A DNA stretch of 8,458 nt from Lysobacterales bacterium (GTDB taxonomy: Bacteria; Pseudomonadota; Gammaproteobacteria; Xanthomonadales; Marinicellaceae). The stretch lies in the NCBI GenBank assembly GCA_026990095.1, contig JALSIL010000566.1, positions 1 to 8,458 of the forward strand. Direction: 5' to 3'. The position numbers and the translations under genes are program-made. Positions 1 to 5,863 of this stretch are shown here, piece after piece. Position 1 is the first letter of the stretch; each line of letters starts with the position of its first letter. A model generated the notes under the pieces. It did no database searches and was not told the DNA's origin. It worked only from the letters and a program-made list of their open reading frames with translations.

Positions 1-756
1 ATTCGCCCTCTTTTGAGTTATGCAACCGCTGAGGCTTTGGGGATTGACATTAAACGGGCAGATTATATTGCTGCCAGTGTTGAGATGATTCATGCTTATT
101 CTTTGATTCACGATGATTTGCCTGCTATGGATGATGACGATGTACGCCGTGGCAAGGCGACATGCCACGTCAAGTTTGACGAGGCGACCGCTATTTTGGC
201 AGGAGATGCCTTGCAAGCGATGGCATTTGAAGTCTTGAGTCTTGCCGAGGTCAACTCAGGTGTTGTGGTTAAATTGATTCGCAAACTTAGCTTTTCCTGT
301 GGTGCTTATGGCATGGCTGGTGGGCAATCATTGGATTTAGAGTCTGAAAACAAAGAGTTAAACAAACAACAAATGGACACAATTCATTTATTAAAAACGG
401 GGGCTTTAATTGCGGCTTCTGTTGAGATGATTGGTTTGTTGTACTCTCAAGATAAAACCAAAAAATCTGAACGCATAAACAAGGCTTTGGGCGATTATGC
501 TTACAATTTTGGCATGGCATTTCAAATCATTGACGATGTGCTTGATGTCATTGGTGATGAAGAGATGATTGGCAAACCCATTGGCTCGGATGAATCCAAC
601 AACAAATCCACCTATCCTTCGCTGATGGGACTGGATGCCTCACAACAAGCGGCACTTAATCATTCAAAAAAAGCAGTTGAAGCATTGCAATATTTACCTG
701 GCGATTGCAGTTATTTAAAGTTTTTAGCTGAATACCTAATTTCGAGACAAAGTTAA
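1..756 (+). CDS. ispA: Farnesyl diphosphate synthase (geranyltranstransferase), 5'-truncated by window edge
   Basis: Prenyltransferase that condenses isopentenyl diphosphate with dimethylallyl and geranyl diphosphate to make farnesyl diphosphate, the cytosolic precursor of ubiquinone, undecaprenyl phosphate and other isoprenoids. The frame is open from base 1 (it reads IRPLLSYATAEALG, matching the conserved RP(L/F) region), so the true start lies upstream. Compared with the usual length of about 300 residues, roughly 45-50 N-terminal residues are missing. The first Asp-rich motif DDLPAMDDDD is at window codons 38-47, followed by RRG and the family signature TCHVKF. The second Asp-rich motif DDVLD is at codons 178-182, followed by the usual GKPIGSDE/NKSTYP segment. 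Both Mg-diphosphate binding sites are intact and the C-terminus is complete. It is often found in an xseB-ispA-dxs cluster, but here nothing isoprenoid-related follows: the next gene is convergent, with stop codons one base apart. Identification is secure; the chain-length call (C15) is by family resemblance. Confidence 0.95.
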   Translation: MRPLLSYATAEALGIDIKRADYIAASVEMIHAYSLIHDDLPAMDDDDVRRGKATCHVKFDEATAILAGDALQAMAFEVLSLAEVNSGVVVKLIRKLSFSCGAYGMAGGQSLDLESENKELNKQQMDTIHLLKTGALIAASVEMIGLLYSQDKTKKSERINKALGDYAYNFGMAFQIIDDVLDVIGDEEMIGKPIGSDESNNKSTYPSLMGLDASQQAALNHSKKAVEALQYLPGDCSYLKFLAEYLISRQS

Positions 757-757
757 T

Positions 758-1432
758 TTATTTCCAACCACAAGCAGTAATAACGATTGCAACTGAGGCA
801 CAGTGGATTTTTGTACCATACCTTGTAGTAAACGTCTTTTTGTAAGTAATTTTGTCCATAAATCTCTCGACACTGCCTTCGATGCCTTCTGCGTAAAAGT
901 TCATTTCGTATTCGGGTTTATCGACTTCTTCATTGATAAGTTTAAACTCTTTAAACATTTGTGCTTGTTCAACACTTTTATAGACAAAATCTTCTTCATG
1001 ACCTGTTTTGGCTTGAAATTCTTTGCCTAATTTTACCGTGTTTTGTCGGTTTTTTATGGTGTTCAACAAAACCGCTGTCGATGGCAATTCGATAGGTTTG
1101 ACTTCACTTTGTTTTGGCTTTTGCTTTTGAGGTGTGGACTTTACGATTTTAATTTCAGTTTTTATGAGTTTCTTTGGTGCTTCTTTTTTAGAAGTAACTT
1201 CTTTTTGTTTTGTTAATGGTTGCATGGGTGCTTTTTGAACTGGTTTTGTTTTCAAGACTGGAGCGGCTTTAGTTAATTCCAACGCAATTAATTTTTGTTG
1301 CTTTTGCTGAACATACAGTTGAACAGGCACCATCAACAACAAAACCAACAAGCAAACAGAAACCAAAAAAGTAATAAAATTCCTTTTAGATTGACTGTGG
1401 TTGATTAAATAATAATCGCTAGTTGTGTGCAT
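758..1432 (-). CDS. Membrane-anchored Lys/Pro-rich protein of unknown function (TonB-like layout only)
   Basis: I do not recognise this family. From the ATG at 1432 it is 224 residues. It has a short polar N-terminus, then one hydrophobic helix (about residues 19-41, with Cys27) ending in PVQLYVQQ. A long Lys/Pro/Gln-rich linker (about 45-125) follows, then a small mixed C-terminal domain ending in CASVAIVITACGWK, in which two cysteines (Cys211, Cys221) flank a hydrophobic strand. The single anchor plus basic Pro-rich spacer recalls TonB-type proteins that span the periplasm, but I see no TonB C-terminal signature, so that name is not supported. An in-frame TTG at 1453 would add seven residues. 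I prefer the ATG because the TTG lacks a clear ribosome site, although the ATG's site is weak as well. The gene is divergent from the SGNH-type gene and convergent with ispA. The sustained anchor-linker-domain organisation argues that it is real; function unknown. Confidence 0.8.
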   Translation of the reverse strand: MHTTSDYYLINHSQSKRNFITFLVSVCLLVLLLMVPVQLYVQQKQQKLIALELTKAAPVLKTKPVQKAPMQPLTKQKEVTSKKEAPKKLIKTEIKIVKSTPQKQKPKQSEVKPIELPSTAVLLNTIKNRQNTVKLGKEFQAKTGHEEDFVYKSVEQAQMFKEFKLINEEVDKPEYEMNFYAEGIEGSVERFMDKITYKKTFTTRYGTKIHCASVAIVITACGWK

Positions 1433-1507
1433 AGTTACCAAAATATTTCCCAATCGGTATTGTACCTATTGTGCGTTAATTTAGAGTTAAATGGTTCAAA
1501 CATTTTC

Positions 1508-1516
1508 TGTTATACT
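1508..1516 (+). promoter_or_regulatory. Extended -10 promoter for the SGNH-type hydrolase gene
   Basis: TGT followed by TATACT (hexamer 1511-1516) is a near-consensus sigma-70 extended -10 element. A weak -35-like TTAAAT lies 18 bases upstream at 1487-1492. Transcription would start near 1523, giving an untranslated leader of about 64 bases that is A-rich, without an evident hairpin or Shine-Dalgarno sequence. No comparably good promoter was seen on the minus strand for the divergent gene. Confidence 0.5.
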
Positions 1517-1586
1517 ACAACACATTTAGAACATCAAATGATTGTAACAAGAACAAAAACCAACTAGACAAATCAATACTACTGTT

Positions 1587-2498
1587 ATGAAAAAATTTAT
1601 TTTGTTTTTATTGAGCTTAAGCTTTTCTTCATTAGCCACAGATGTACGCCTTTATGCCTTTGGTCATAGCCTCATTGACCACCGACCTCCTGCCATTCCT
1701 ACACCCAGTGATGAAACCACGATTTTACATTGGATTAATGACATTGCTTTATTTGCTGGACACACATTTGCAACTGGTGGTCAGTATGGTTTTTTAACCA
1801 CACACGATAATTTACCACCTGCTTCTAATTGGGGTTATGACAATATTCCTGCGGTTTGGGATGATACCGTCCAACCTTTTTCAGCAGCAAACATAAACAC
1901 CATCTTAATTACCGCTGCGAATTTTATTCAATACCAAGGAGTCAATGACCCTCATCCACTTGATGCAAACACAACAGCAATCCAATCAACTAGCACTATA
2001 TTTGATTGGGTTAACACCCAGCAAAGTGGTATAAAATTTTACATTTACGAAAACTGGCCAGAAATGGACTTAACAAATCCCTATCCCCCAACGTTGCCTA
2101 CTGCCACAGAAGTCAATGATTTTCACCAGCAAACCTTAGGAGCATTTCACACATGGTGGTCTGATTACCTCACCCAAATGCATCTGTCTCGCCCAACTCT
2201 TGATATACAAATGATTTCTGTTGGGCCAATAATTAGCAGAATAATAACTCAAGTTATTCCTGGGCAACTGCCTTTTAGTGAAACTTATGAAGACTCCGCA
2301 CCGCACGGTCGTGCCAGTTTGTATTTTTTAGCGGGTATGATTACTTACATGGCAATTTATAACGAACAAATTCCTCAAGCTTATATACCAAGTACCCTTG
2401 TACACAGCTCAATAAGAAACAACCTGCCTCAAATTCGAAACTTTGTTTGGAACGAACTTAACCCTTCTGCCCTAGTCTTTAAAAATGGCTTTGAATAA
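1587..2498 (+). CDS. Exported SGNH/GDSL-like hydrolase with C-terminal VFKNGFE tail
   Basis: Predicted secreted or periplasmic hydrolase of 303 residues. The N-terminus is a classical Sec signal peptide (MKKFILFLLSLSFSSLA, likely cut after Ala17). The mature protein begins with TDVRLYAFGHSLID, which fits SGNH block I with GHSL replacing GDSL and Ser28 as candidate nucleophile. Gly64/Gly65 (ATGGQYG) could serve as block II, and the segment ITAANFIQ offers Asn112 for block III. Near the end, EDSAPHG gives Asp236 and His240 followed by SLYFLAGMITYMAIY, the usual place of the catalytic Asp/His pair. The spacing is D-x3-H, not the canonical D-x2-H. Such enzymes are esterases or carbohydrate deacetylases; the substrate cannot be read here. 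The chain ends in ALVFKNGFE, a short tail outside the hydrolase core that resembles a motif in the esterase after parC. The start is supported by the signal peptide, as there is no clear ribosome site. The family call is moderate. Confidence 0.78.
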   Translation: MKKFILFLLSLSFSSLATDVRLYAFGHSLIDHRPPAIPTPSDETTILHWINDIALFAGHTFATGGQYGFLTTHDNLPPASNWGYDNIPAVWDDTVQPFSAANINTILITAANFIQYQGVNDPHPLDANTTAIQSTSTIFDWVNTQQSGIKFYIYENWPEMDLTNPYPPTLPTATEVNDFHQQTLGAFHTWWSDYLTQMHLSRPTLDIQMISVGPIISRIITQVIPGQLPFSETYEDSAPHGRASLYFLAGMITYMAIYNEQIPQAYIPSTLVHSSIRNNLPQIRNFVWNELNPSALVFKNGFE

Positions 2499-2524
2499 AT
2501 AATCCAACTAAATTCTTCAGGTTT

Positions 2525-2554
2525 TCTACACTCTTTTGCTGATGCGTGTAAAAT
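2525..2554 (+). promoter_or_regulatory. Possible parC promoter
   Basis: TCTACA (2525-2530, four of six matches to the -35 consensus) is 18 bases from TAAAAT (2549-2554, five of six matches to the -10). The predicted start is near 2561, giving a leader of about 25 bases that is very AT-rich and lacks a recognisable Shine-Dalgarno sequence. No terminator was seen between the preceding gene and parC, so read-through may also supply parC. Confidence 0.35.
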
Positions 2555-2585
2555 AGACTTTAATTAAATTTAACCTCTATAATTA

Positions 2586-4826
2586 ATGTCAAAAATCTTA
2601 AATTTTGAAATCATGCCGATGGGCGAATACGCGGAAAAAGCTTATTTGGATTATTCCATGTATGTGGTATTAGACCGTGCTTTGCCTTTTGTTGGTGATG
2701 GCTTAAAACCTGTGCAACGACGCATTATCTTTGCCATGAGCGAACTCGGCTTATCTGCCAAGTCTAAACACAAAAAGTCCGCCCGTACCATTGGTGATGT
2801 CATTGGTAAATACCATCCGCATGGCGACTCTGCCAGTTATGAAGCGATGGTTTTAATGGCGCAACCTTTTTCTTACCGTTATCCATTGGTTGATGGGCAA
2901 GGTAATTTTGGCTCGCCCGATGACCCCAAATCCTTTGCAGCCATGCGTTATACCGAGTCGCGTTTGACGGCTTATTCCAAATCTTTATTGCAGGAAGTTC
3001 CACTTGGAACGGTTGATTGGCAACCGAACTTTGATGGAACTTTGCAAGAACCTGTATTTTTGCCTGCGCGTTTACCTAATATTTTACTCAATGGAGGTTC
3101 TGGTATTGCCGTTGGTATGGCAACTGACGTGCCACCGCATAATTTACGTGAAGTTTCTGCTGCTTTATTTCAGTTGTTGGATCACCCTGATTCGAGCATT
3201 GAAGATTTATGTCAGCATATTCAAGGTCCTGATTACCCAACTTTTGCGGAAATTATTACACCTAGAAAAGACATTGTTGAAATGTACACCAAAGGCACGG
3301 GCAGTATCCGCATGCGTTGCGTGCATTCGCGTGAGGATAAAAACATTGTTATCACCGCATTGCCACACCAAGCCAGTCCTGCCAAAATTTTAGAACAAAT
3401 TGCCAACCAAATGCGTGCTAAAAAACTACCTATGGTGGAAGATTTACGCGATGAATCGGATCATGAAAACCCATTTAGGCTAGTGATTATTCCACGTTCT
3501 AATCGTATTGATTACGAAGGTTTAATGAGTCACCTGTATGTCACTACAGATTTAGAAAAATCATTTCGTATTAACCTCAACATGATTGGCTTGGATAGAC
3601 GTCCACAAGTTAAAAACCTTAAAATGATTTTACACGAGTGGCTAACCTTTAGAACTGAAACTGTTCGTAGGCGCCTGAAAACACGACTGGATAAAGTTAA
3701 TGCACGTTTGCATATTTTGGAAGGATTATTAATTGCTTATTTAGACTTAGATGAAGTTATTCGCATTATTCGCGAGGAAGACAACCCTAAAGAGTCGTTG
3801 ATTGAAACCTTTAAATTATCCGAAATTCAAGCCGAAGCTATTTTAGAAACAAAATTGCGCAATTTAGCCAAACTCGAAGAGATGAAAATCCGCACCGAGC
3901 AAATGGAATTGATGGCAGAGCGTGATAAAATAACAGGCATCTTGATGTCACGTGCAAAGTTAAAGAAACTGATTAAAACAGAAATCATGGAAGAAACTGA
4001 GCTGCATGGTGATGCCCGCCGTTCTCCCATTGTTGATCGAGCCGCAGCTAAAGTCTTTGATGAAACATCCTTAGTGCCCAATGAGCCAAACACCATTATT
4101 TTATCCAAAGCCGGATGGGTGCGTGCAGCCAAAGGACACGATATTGATGTTAGCAAGTTAAACTTTAAGTCAGGTGACGAATACGCACACCATGCCTATG
4201 GTCGCACCAACCTCAATGCTGTTTTCTTGAGTAATTATGGTCGGGCTTTTTCCTTGTTATCACACACCTTACCCTCGGCACGTGGTCAGGGCGAGGCGTT
4301 AACCACCAAGTTTAAGTTGCCAGAGGATTCACAATTTGTCGCAACAATTTGTGAAAAACCCGACACCCTATTATTAATGGCATCCTCGGCGGGTTATGGT
4401 TTTATTACCGAAATGGAAAATTTATACTCCAAAGTCAAAGCGGGAAAACACGCTATATCTGTTCCAAAAGGTGATTTCACAACACTGCCACCCAAAGTGG
4501 TTAATAATGTCGATGAAGACTTTATTGTTTGTGCCACTTCGGCTGGTCACTTGTTGGCATTTCCTGCTCACGAGTTGCCGCATCTAGCCAAAGGCAAAGG
4601 CAATAAGATGATTAATATTCCACCGAAATTATTGAAAGCTGGTGATGAAACCATGGTTGACATGTTAGTGCTCAGTGAAAACCAATCGTTCCTCGTATGG
4701 GTCGGCAAAAAGTATATCCGTATCAAGTGGAATGACTTACAAAACTTCTTAGGTTATCGTGCCAAACGCGGCAATTTATTGCCCAAGGCATATCGTAGAG
4801 TGACTCACTTGGAAAAAGAGCCTTGA
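2586..4826 (+). CDS. parC: DNA topoisomerase IV subunit A
   Basis: Catalytic breakage-reunion subunit of topoisomerase IV, which with ParE decatenates replicated chromosomes and relaxes positive supercoils. It has 746 residues, close to E. coli ParC (752), and is complete. The N-terminal half carries the winged-helix and tower regions: LDYSMYVVLDRALP, then DGLKPVQRRI, then the quinolone-determining region YHPHGDSASYEAM (about 77-88). The active-site pair Arg121-Tyr122 lies in AAMRYTESR. The C-terminal part from about residue 509 (GWVRAAKGHDID) is the beta-pinwheel DNA-wrapping domain, with ParC-like LPSARGQGE, GYGF and KGKGNK segments; the GyrA-box was not seen, favouring ParC over GyrA. Ser82 and Glu86, equivalent to E. 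coli Ser80 and Glu84, are the quinolone-sensitive residues. parE is not adjacent. The ATG has no good Shine-Dalgarno sequence, but the protein start aligns with ParC homologues as I remember them. Confidence 0.97.
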   Translation: MSKILNFEIMPMGEYAEKAYLDYSMYVVLDRALPFVGDGLKPVQRRIIFAMSELGLSAKSKHKKSARTIGDVIGKYHPHGDSASYEAMVLMAQPFSYRYPLVDGQGNFGSPDDPKSFAAMRYTESRLTAYSKSLLQEVPLGTVDWQPNFDGTLQEPVFLPARLPNILLNGGSGIAVGMATDVPPHNLREVSAALFQLLDHPDSSIEDLCQHIQGPDYPTFAEIITPRKDIVEMYTKGTGSIRMRCVHSREDKNIVITALPHQASPAKILEQIANQMRAKKLPMVEDLRDESDHENPFRLVIIPRSNRIDYEGLMSHLYVTTDLEKSFRINLNMIGLDRRPQVKNLKMILHEWLTFRTETVRRRLKTRLDKVNARLHILEGLLIAYLDLDEVIRIIREEDNPKESLIETFKLSEIQAEAILETKLRNLAKLEEMKIRTEQMELMAERDKITGILMSRAKLKKLIKTEIMEETELHGDARRSPIVDRAAAKVFDETSLVPNEPNTIILSKAGWVRAAKGHDIDVSKLNFKSGDEYAHHAYGRTNLNAVFLSNYGRAFSLLSHTLPSARGQGEALTTKFKLPEDSQFVATICEKPDTLLLMASSAGYGFITEMENLYSKVKAGKHAISVPKGDFTTLPPKVVNNVDEDFIVCATSAGHLLAFPAHELPHLAKGKGNKMINIPPKLLKAGDETMVDMLVLSENQSFLVWVGKKYIRIKWNDLQNFLGYRAKRGNLLPKAYRRVTHLEKEP

Positions 4827-4857
4827 AAATACCGAAAATATATTGGTGATAAAAAAC

Positions 4858-4867
4858 ACCTGCAGGT
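4858..4867. repeat. Perfect 10-base palindrome downstream of parC
   Basis: ACCTGCAGGT is a perfect inverted repeat with no spacer, 31 bases after the parC stop and just upstream of the putative esterase promoter. With no loop and no following T-run it is not a convincing terminator. It could be a small operator site or chance; it includes the hexamer CTGCAG. Confidence 0.25.
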
Positions 4868-4879
4868 CTTTAACAAAAG

Positions 4880-4888
4880 TGTTATTAT
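4880..4888 (+). promoter_or_regulatory. Extended -10 element placed for leaderless transcription of the esterase gene
   Basis: TGT plus TATTAT (hexamer 4883-4888) matches an extended -10 element. Counting seven bases downstream of the hexamer's last base puts transcription start at 4895, the A of the predicted ATG. No good -35 is present 16-18 bases upstream. The only Shine-Dalgarno-like bases are GAG at 4889-4891, too close to the ATG to work well. The site is therefore consistent with a leaderless mRNA, though this is inferred from spacing alone. Confidence 0.4.
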
Positions 4889-4894
4889 GAGTTA

Positions 4895-5758
4895 ATGATT
4901 TTAAACGCAAAAAAATACAAACCAGCTAGGGGCTTATCCGAGAATACAGGCTTAAACTTTATTCTATTACTCGTTATTTTATCTTATTCGTGTTTGGGAA
5001 AAGCTGCTGAAAACGACACCATCTTTAGTGCCACTTTTCAGACCGTATCGCAACCCAGTGGTGGTAAACGCGGTGCCTACCCAGGAATATTTAACCGTCA
5101 TGTCACTTACAATGGCAACCATTACACCTATTACATTTCTATTCCTCCGAGTTACACGCCCAATAATCCCATGCCTCTTTTGTTTACTTGGCATGGAGCA
5201 GCTGGTGCTGGTACAGCCCCAAGCAATGCCAAAGCCATGCGCGATTTTTGGCGACCAACTGCTGATGCCAATGACTTTATTGTAGTGGCTCAAGCTGCCA
5301 CTGGAGAATTGGGGGGCGGTTGGGTTGCTTCGCGTGACTTTCCAATATTATCGCTAATTTTAGATAATATGTTCCGCTATTATAATATTGAAAAAACTCG
5401 AGTCTATGGACACGGTTTTTCATCAGGCGGTCATGTCATGCACACCTTAATGCTTAACAACGCCAATTTCTTTGCTGCTTATGCGGTCAGTGCAGGTGTG
5501 TTAGAAGCACAAGCAGGAACAAATGCACCATTTAATGCCTCTCGAAAAATCCCCGTTTATATTTCTGTCGGAGCATTTGACACATCAGGCCCAAACTTAC
5601 GCAATTTATCCCGTTCAAACCATCAAGTATTCATCGATGCTGGTTGGGTTGATAATCAAAACCTGTGGATTAATGAATTTAGTGGTGGTCATCAAATTGA
5701 CCCACAATTACCCCAAAAAGCGTGGGATAAAATAGGACAATTTACTAATCAAGACTAA
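4895..5758 (+). CDS. Exported alpha/beta-hydrolase esterase, polyhydroxybutyrate-depolymerase-like
   Basis: Predicted exported serine esterase of 287 residues. A polar N-terminal stretch of about 19 residues is followed by a hydrophobic core (LNFILLLVILSYSCLG, about 20-35) and a plausible signal-peptidase site near KAA-EN (38/39). The catalytic fold follows the LpqC/feruloyl-esterase/PHB-depolymerase pattern: YYISIPPSY, then the oxyanion-hole segment TWHGAAG (98-104), then YGHGFSSGGH with nucleophile Ser176 in a G-F-S-S-G elbow. Asp229 (VGAFD) and His266 (SGGHQID) complete a reasonable triad. This family cleaves short-chain polyesters, feruloyl or acetyl esters; the substrate is not readable, and no substrate-binding domain is attached. 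Right after the signal region is DTIFSATFQ (41-49), similar to the tail of the SGNH-type protein upstream of parC. An in-frame stop at 4871-4873 and the absence of other ATG, GTG or TTG codons before the hydrophobic core fix the start at 4895 despite a poor ribosome site. Confidence 0.87.
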   Translation: MILNAKKYKPARGLSENTGLNFILLLVILSYSCLGKAAENDTIFSATFQTVSQPSGGKRGAYPGIFNRHVTYNGNHYTYYISIPPSYTPNNPMPLLFTWHGAAGAGTAPSNAKAMRDFWRPTADANDFIVVAQAATGELGGGWVASRDFPILSLILDNMFRYYNIEKTRVYGHGFSSGGHVMHTLMLNNANFFAAYAVSAGVLEAQAGTNAPFNASRKIPVYISVGAFDTSGPNLRNLSRSNHQVFIDAGWVDNQNLWINEFSGGHQIDPQLPQKAWDKIGQFTNQD

Positions 5759-5785
5759 AACAACTCCACTCACAATAGTGCAAAG

Positions 5786-5800
5786 ACAGTTTACTGTAAA
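5786..5800. repeat. Overlapping short dyads, possible operator
   Basis: Two inverted repeats share bases: ACAGT-TT-ACTGT (5786-5797) and TTTAC-T-GTAAA (5790-5800). They lie in the 105-base gap between the esterase and the TPR lipoprotein gene, about 40 bases upstream of the putative -10. The loops are too short and no T-run follows, so a terminator is unlikely; a protein-binding site is possible. Confidence 0.3.
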
Positions 5801-5817
5801 TGGTTGAAAATTAAATG

Positions 5818-5829
5818 CATGATTTCATG
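5818..5829. repeat. 12-base dyad at the promoter of the TPR-lipoprotein gene
   Basis: CATGA-TT-TCATG is a perfect inverted repeat ending eight bases before the putative -10 hexamer, so it would cover the region where RNA polymerase sits between -35 and -10. That placement is typical of repressor operators, but the site is short and could be chance. Confidence 0.3.
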
Positions 5830-5837
5830 TGTTGTAT

Positions 5838-5843
5838 TATAAT
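5838..5843 (+). promoter_or_regulatory. Consensus -10 hexamer for the TPR/CRTAC1-like gene pair
   Basis: TATAAT is a perfect -10 match, with predicted start near 5850 and a leader of about 14 bases that contains AGAGA (5851-5855), nine to ten bases from the ATG, as a modest ribosome site. There is no good -35 at normal spacing; the corresponding stretch overlaps the CATGA/TCATG dyad, which would fit activator-dependent or repressed expression. Confidence 0.4.
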
Positions 5844-5863
5844 ATATAGTAGAGACCTTTTAT

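Noticed and set aside
803..1030. 75-codon plus-strand open frame opposite the minus-strand gene
   Set aside because: Its translation is Phe/Lys-rich with no coherent features, while the minus-strand frame has an anchor, spacer and terminal domain over its full length.
758..1432. Calling the minus-strand gene TonB or TolA
   Set aside because: Only the general layout fits; the diagnostic C-terminal domain is not visible, and no ExbB/ExbD or TolQ/TolR genes are adjacent.
1454..1586. Riboswitch, small RNA gene or tRNA in the divergent intergenic region
   Set aside because: The stretch is A-rich and unstructured by eye, with no cloverleaf, conserved aptamer or terminator; only a promoter is supported.
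2578..2583. Perfect TATAAT just before the parC ATG as its promoter
   Set aside because: Normal spacing would start transcription at about 2590, after the ATG, so it could not produce a message containing the annotated start.
3827..4156. 109-codon open frame on the minus strand inside parC
   Set aside because: It lies wholly within the well-conserved parC frame, and its translation shows no domain or export signal; it is a shadow of the real gene.
4845..4883. Hairpins (GGTG/CACC and AACAC/GTGTT) after parC as a terminator
   Set aside because: The stems are only four or five pairs with long loops and no T-run follows, so intrinsic termination is not supported.
4979..5293. Open frames on both strands (104 and 85 codons) inside the esterase gene
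   Set aside because: The esterase frame has a clear signal region, oxyanion hole and catalytic triad; the others show no family features.
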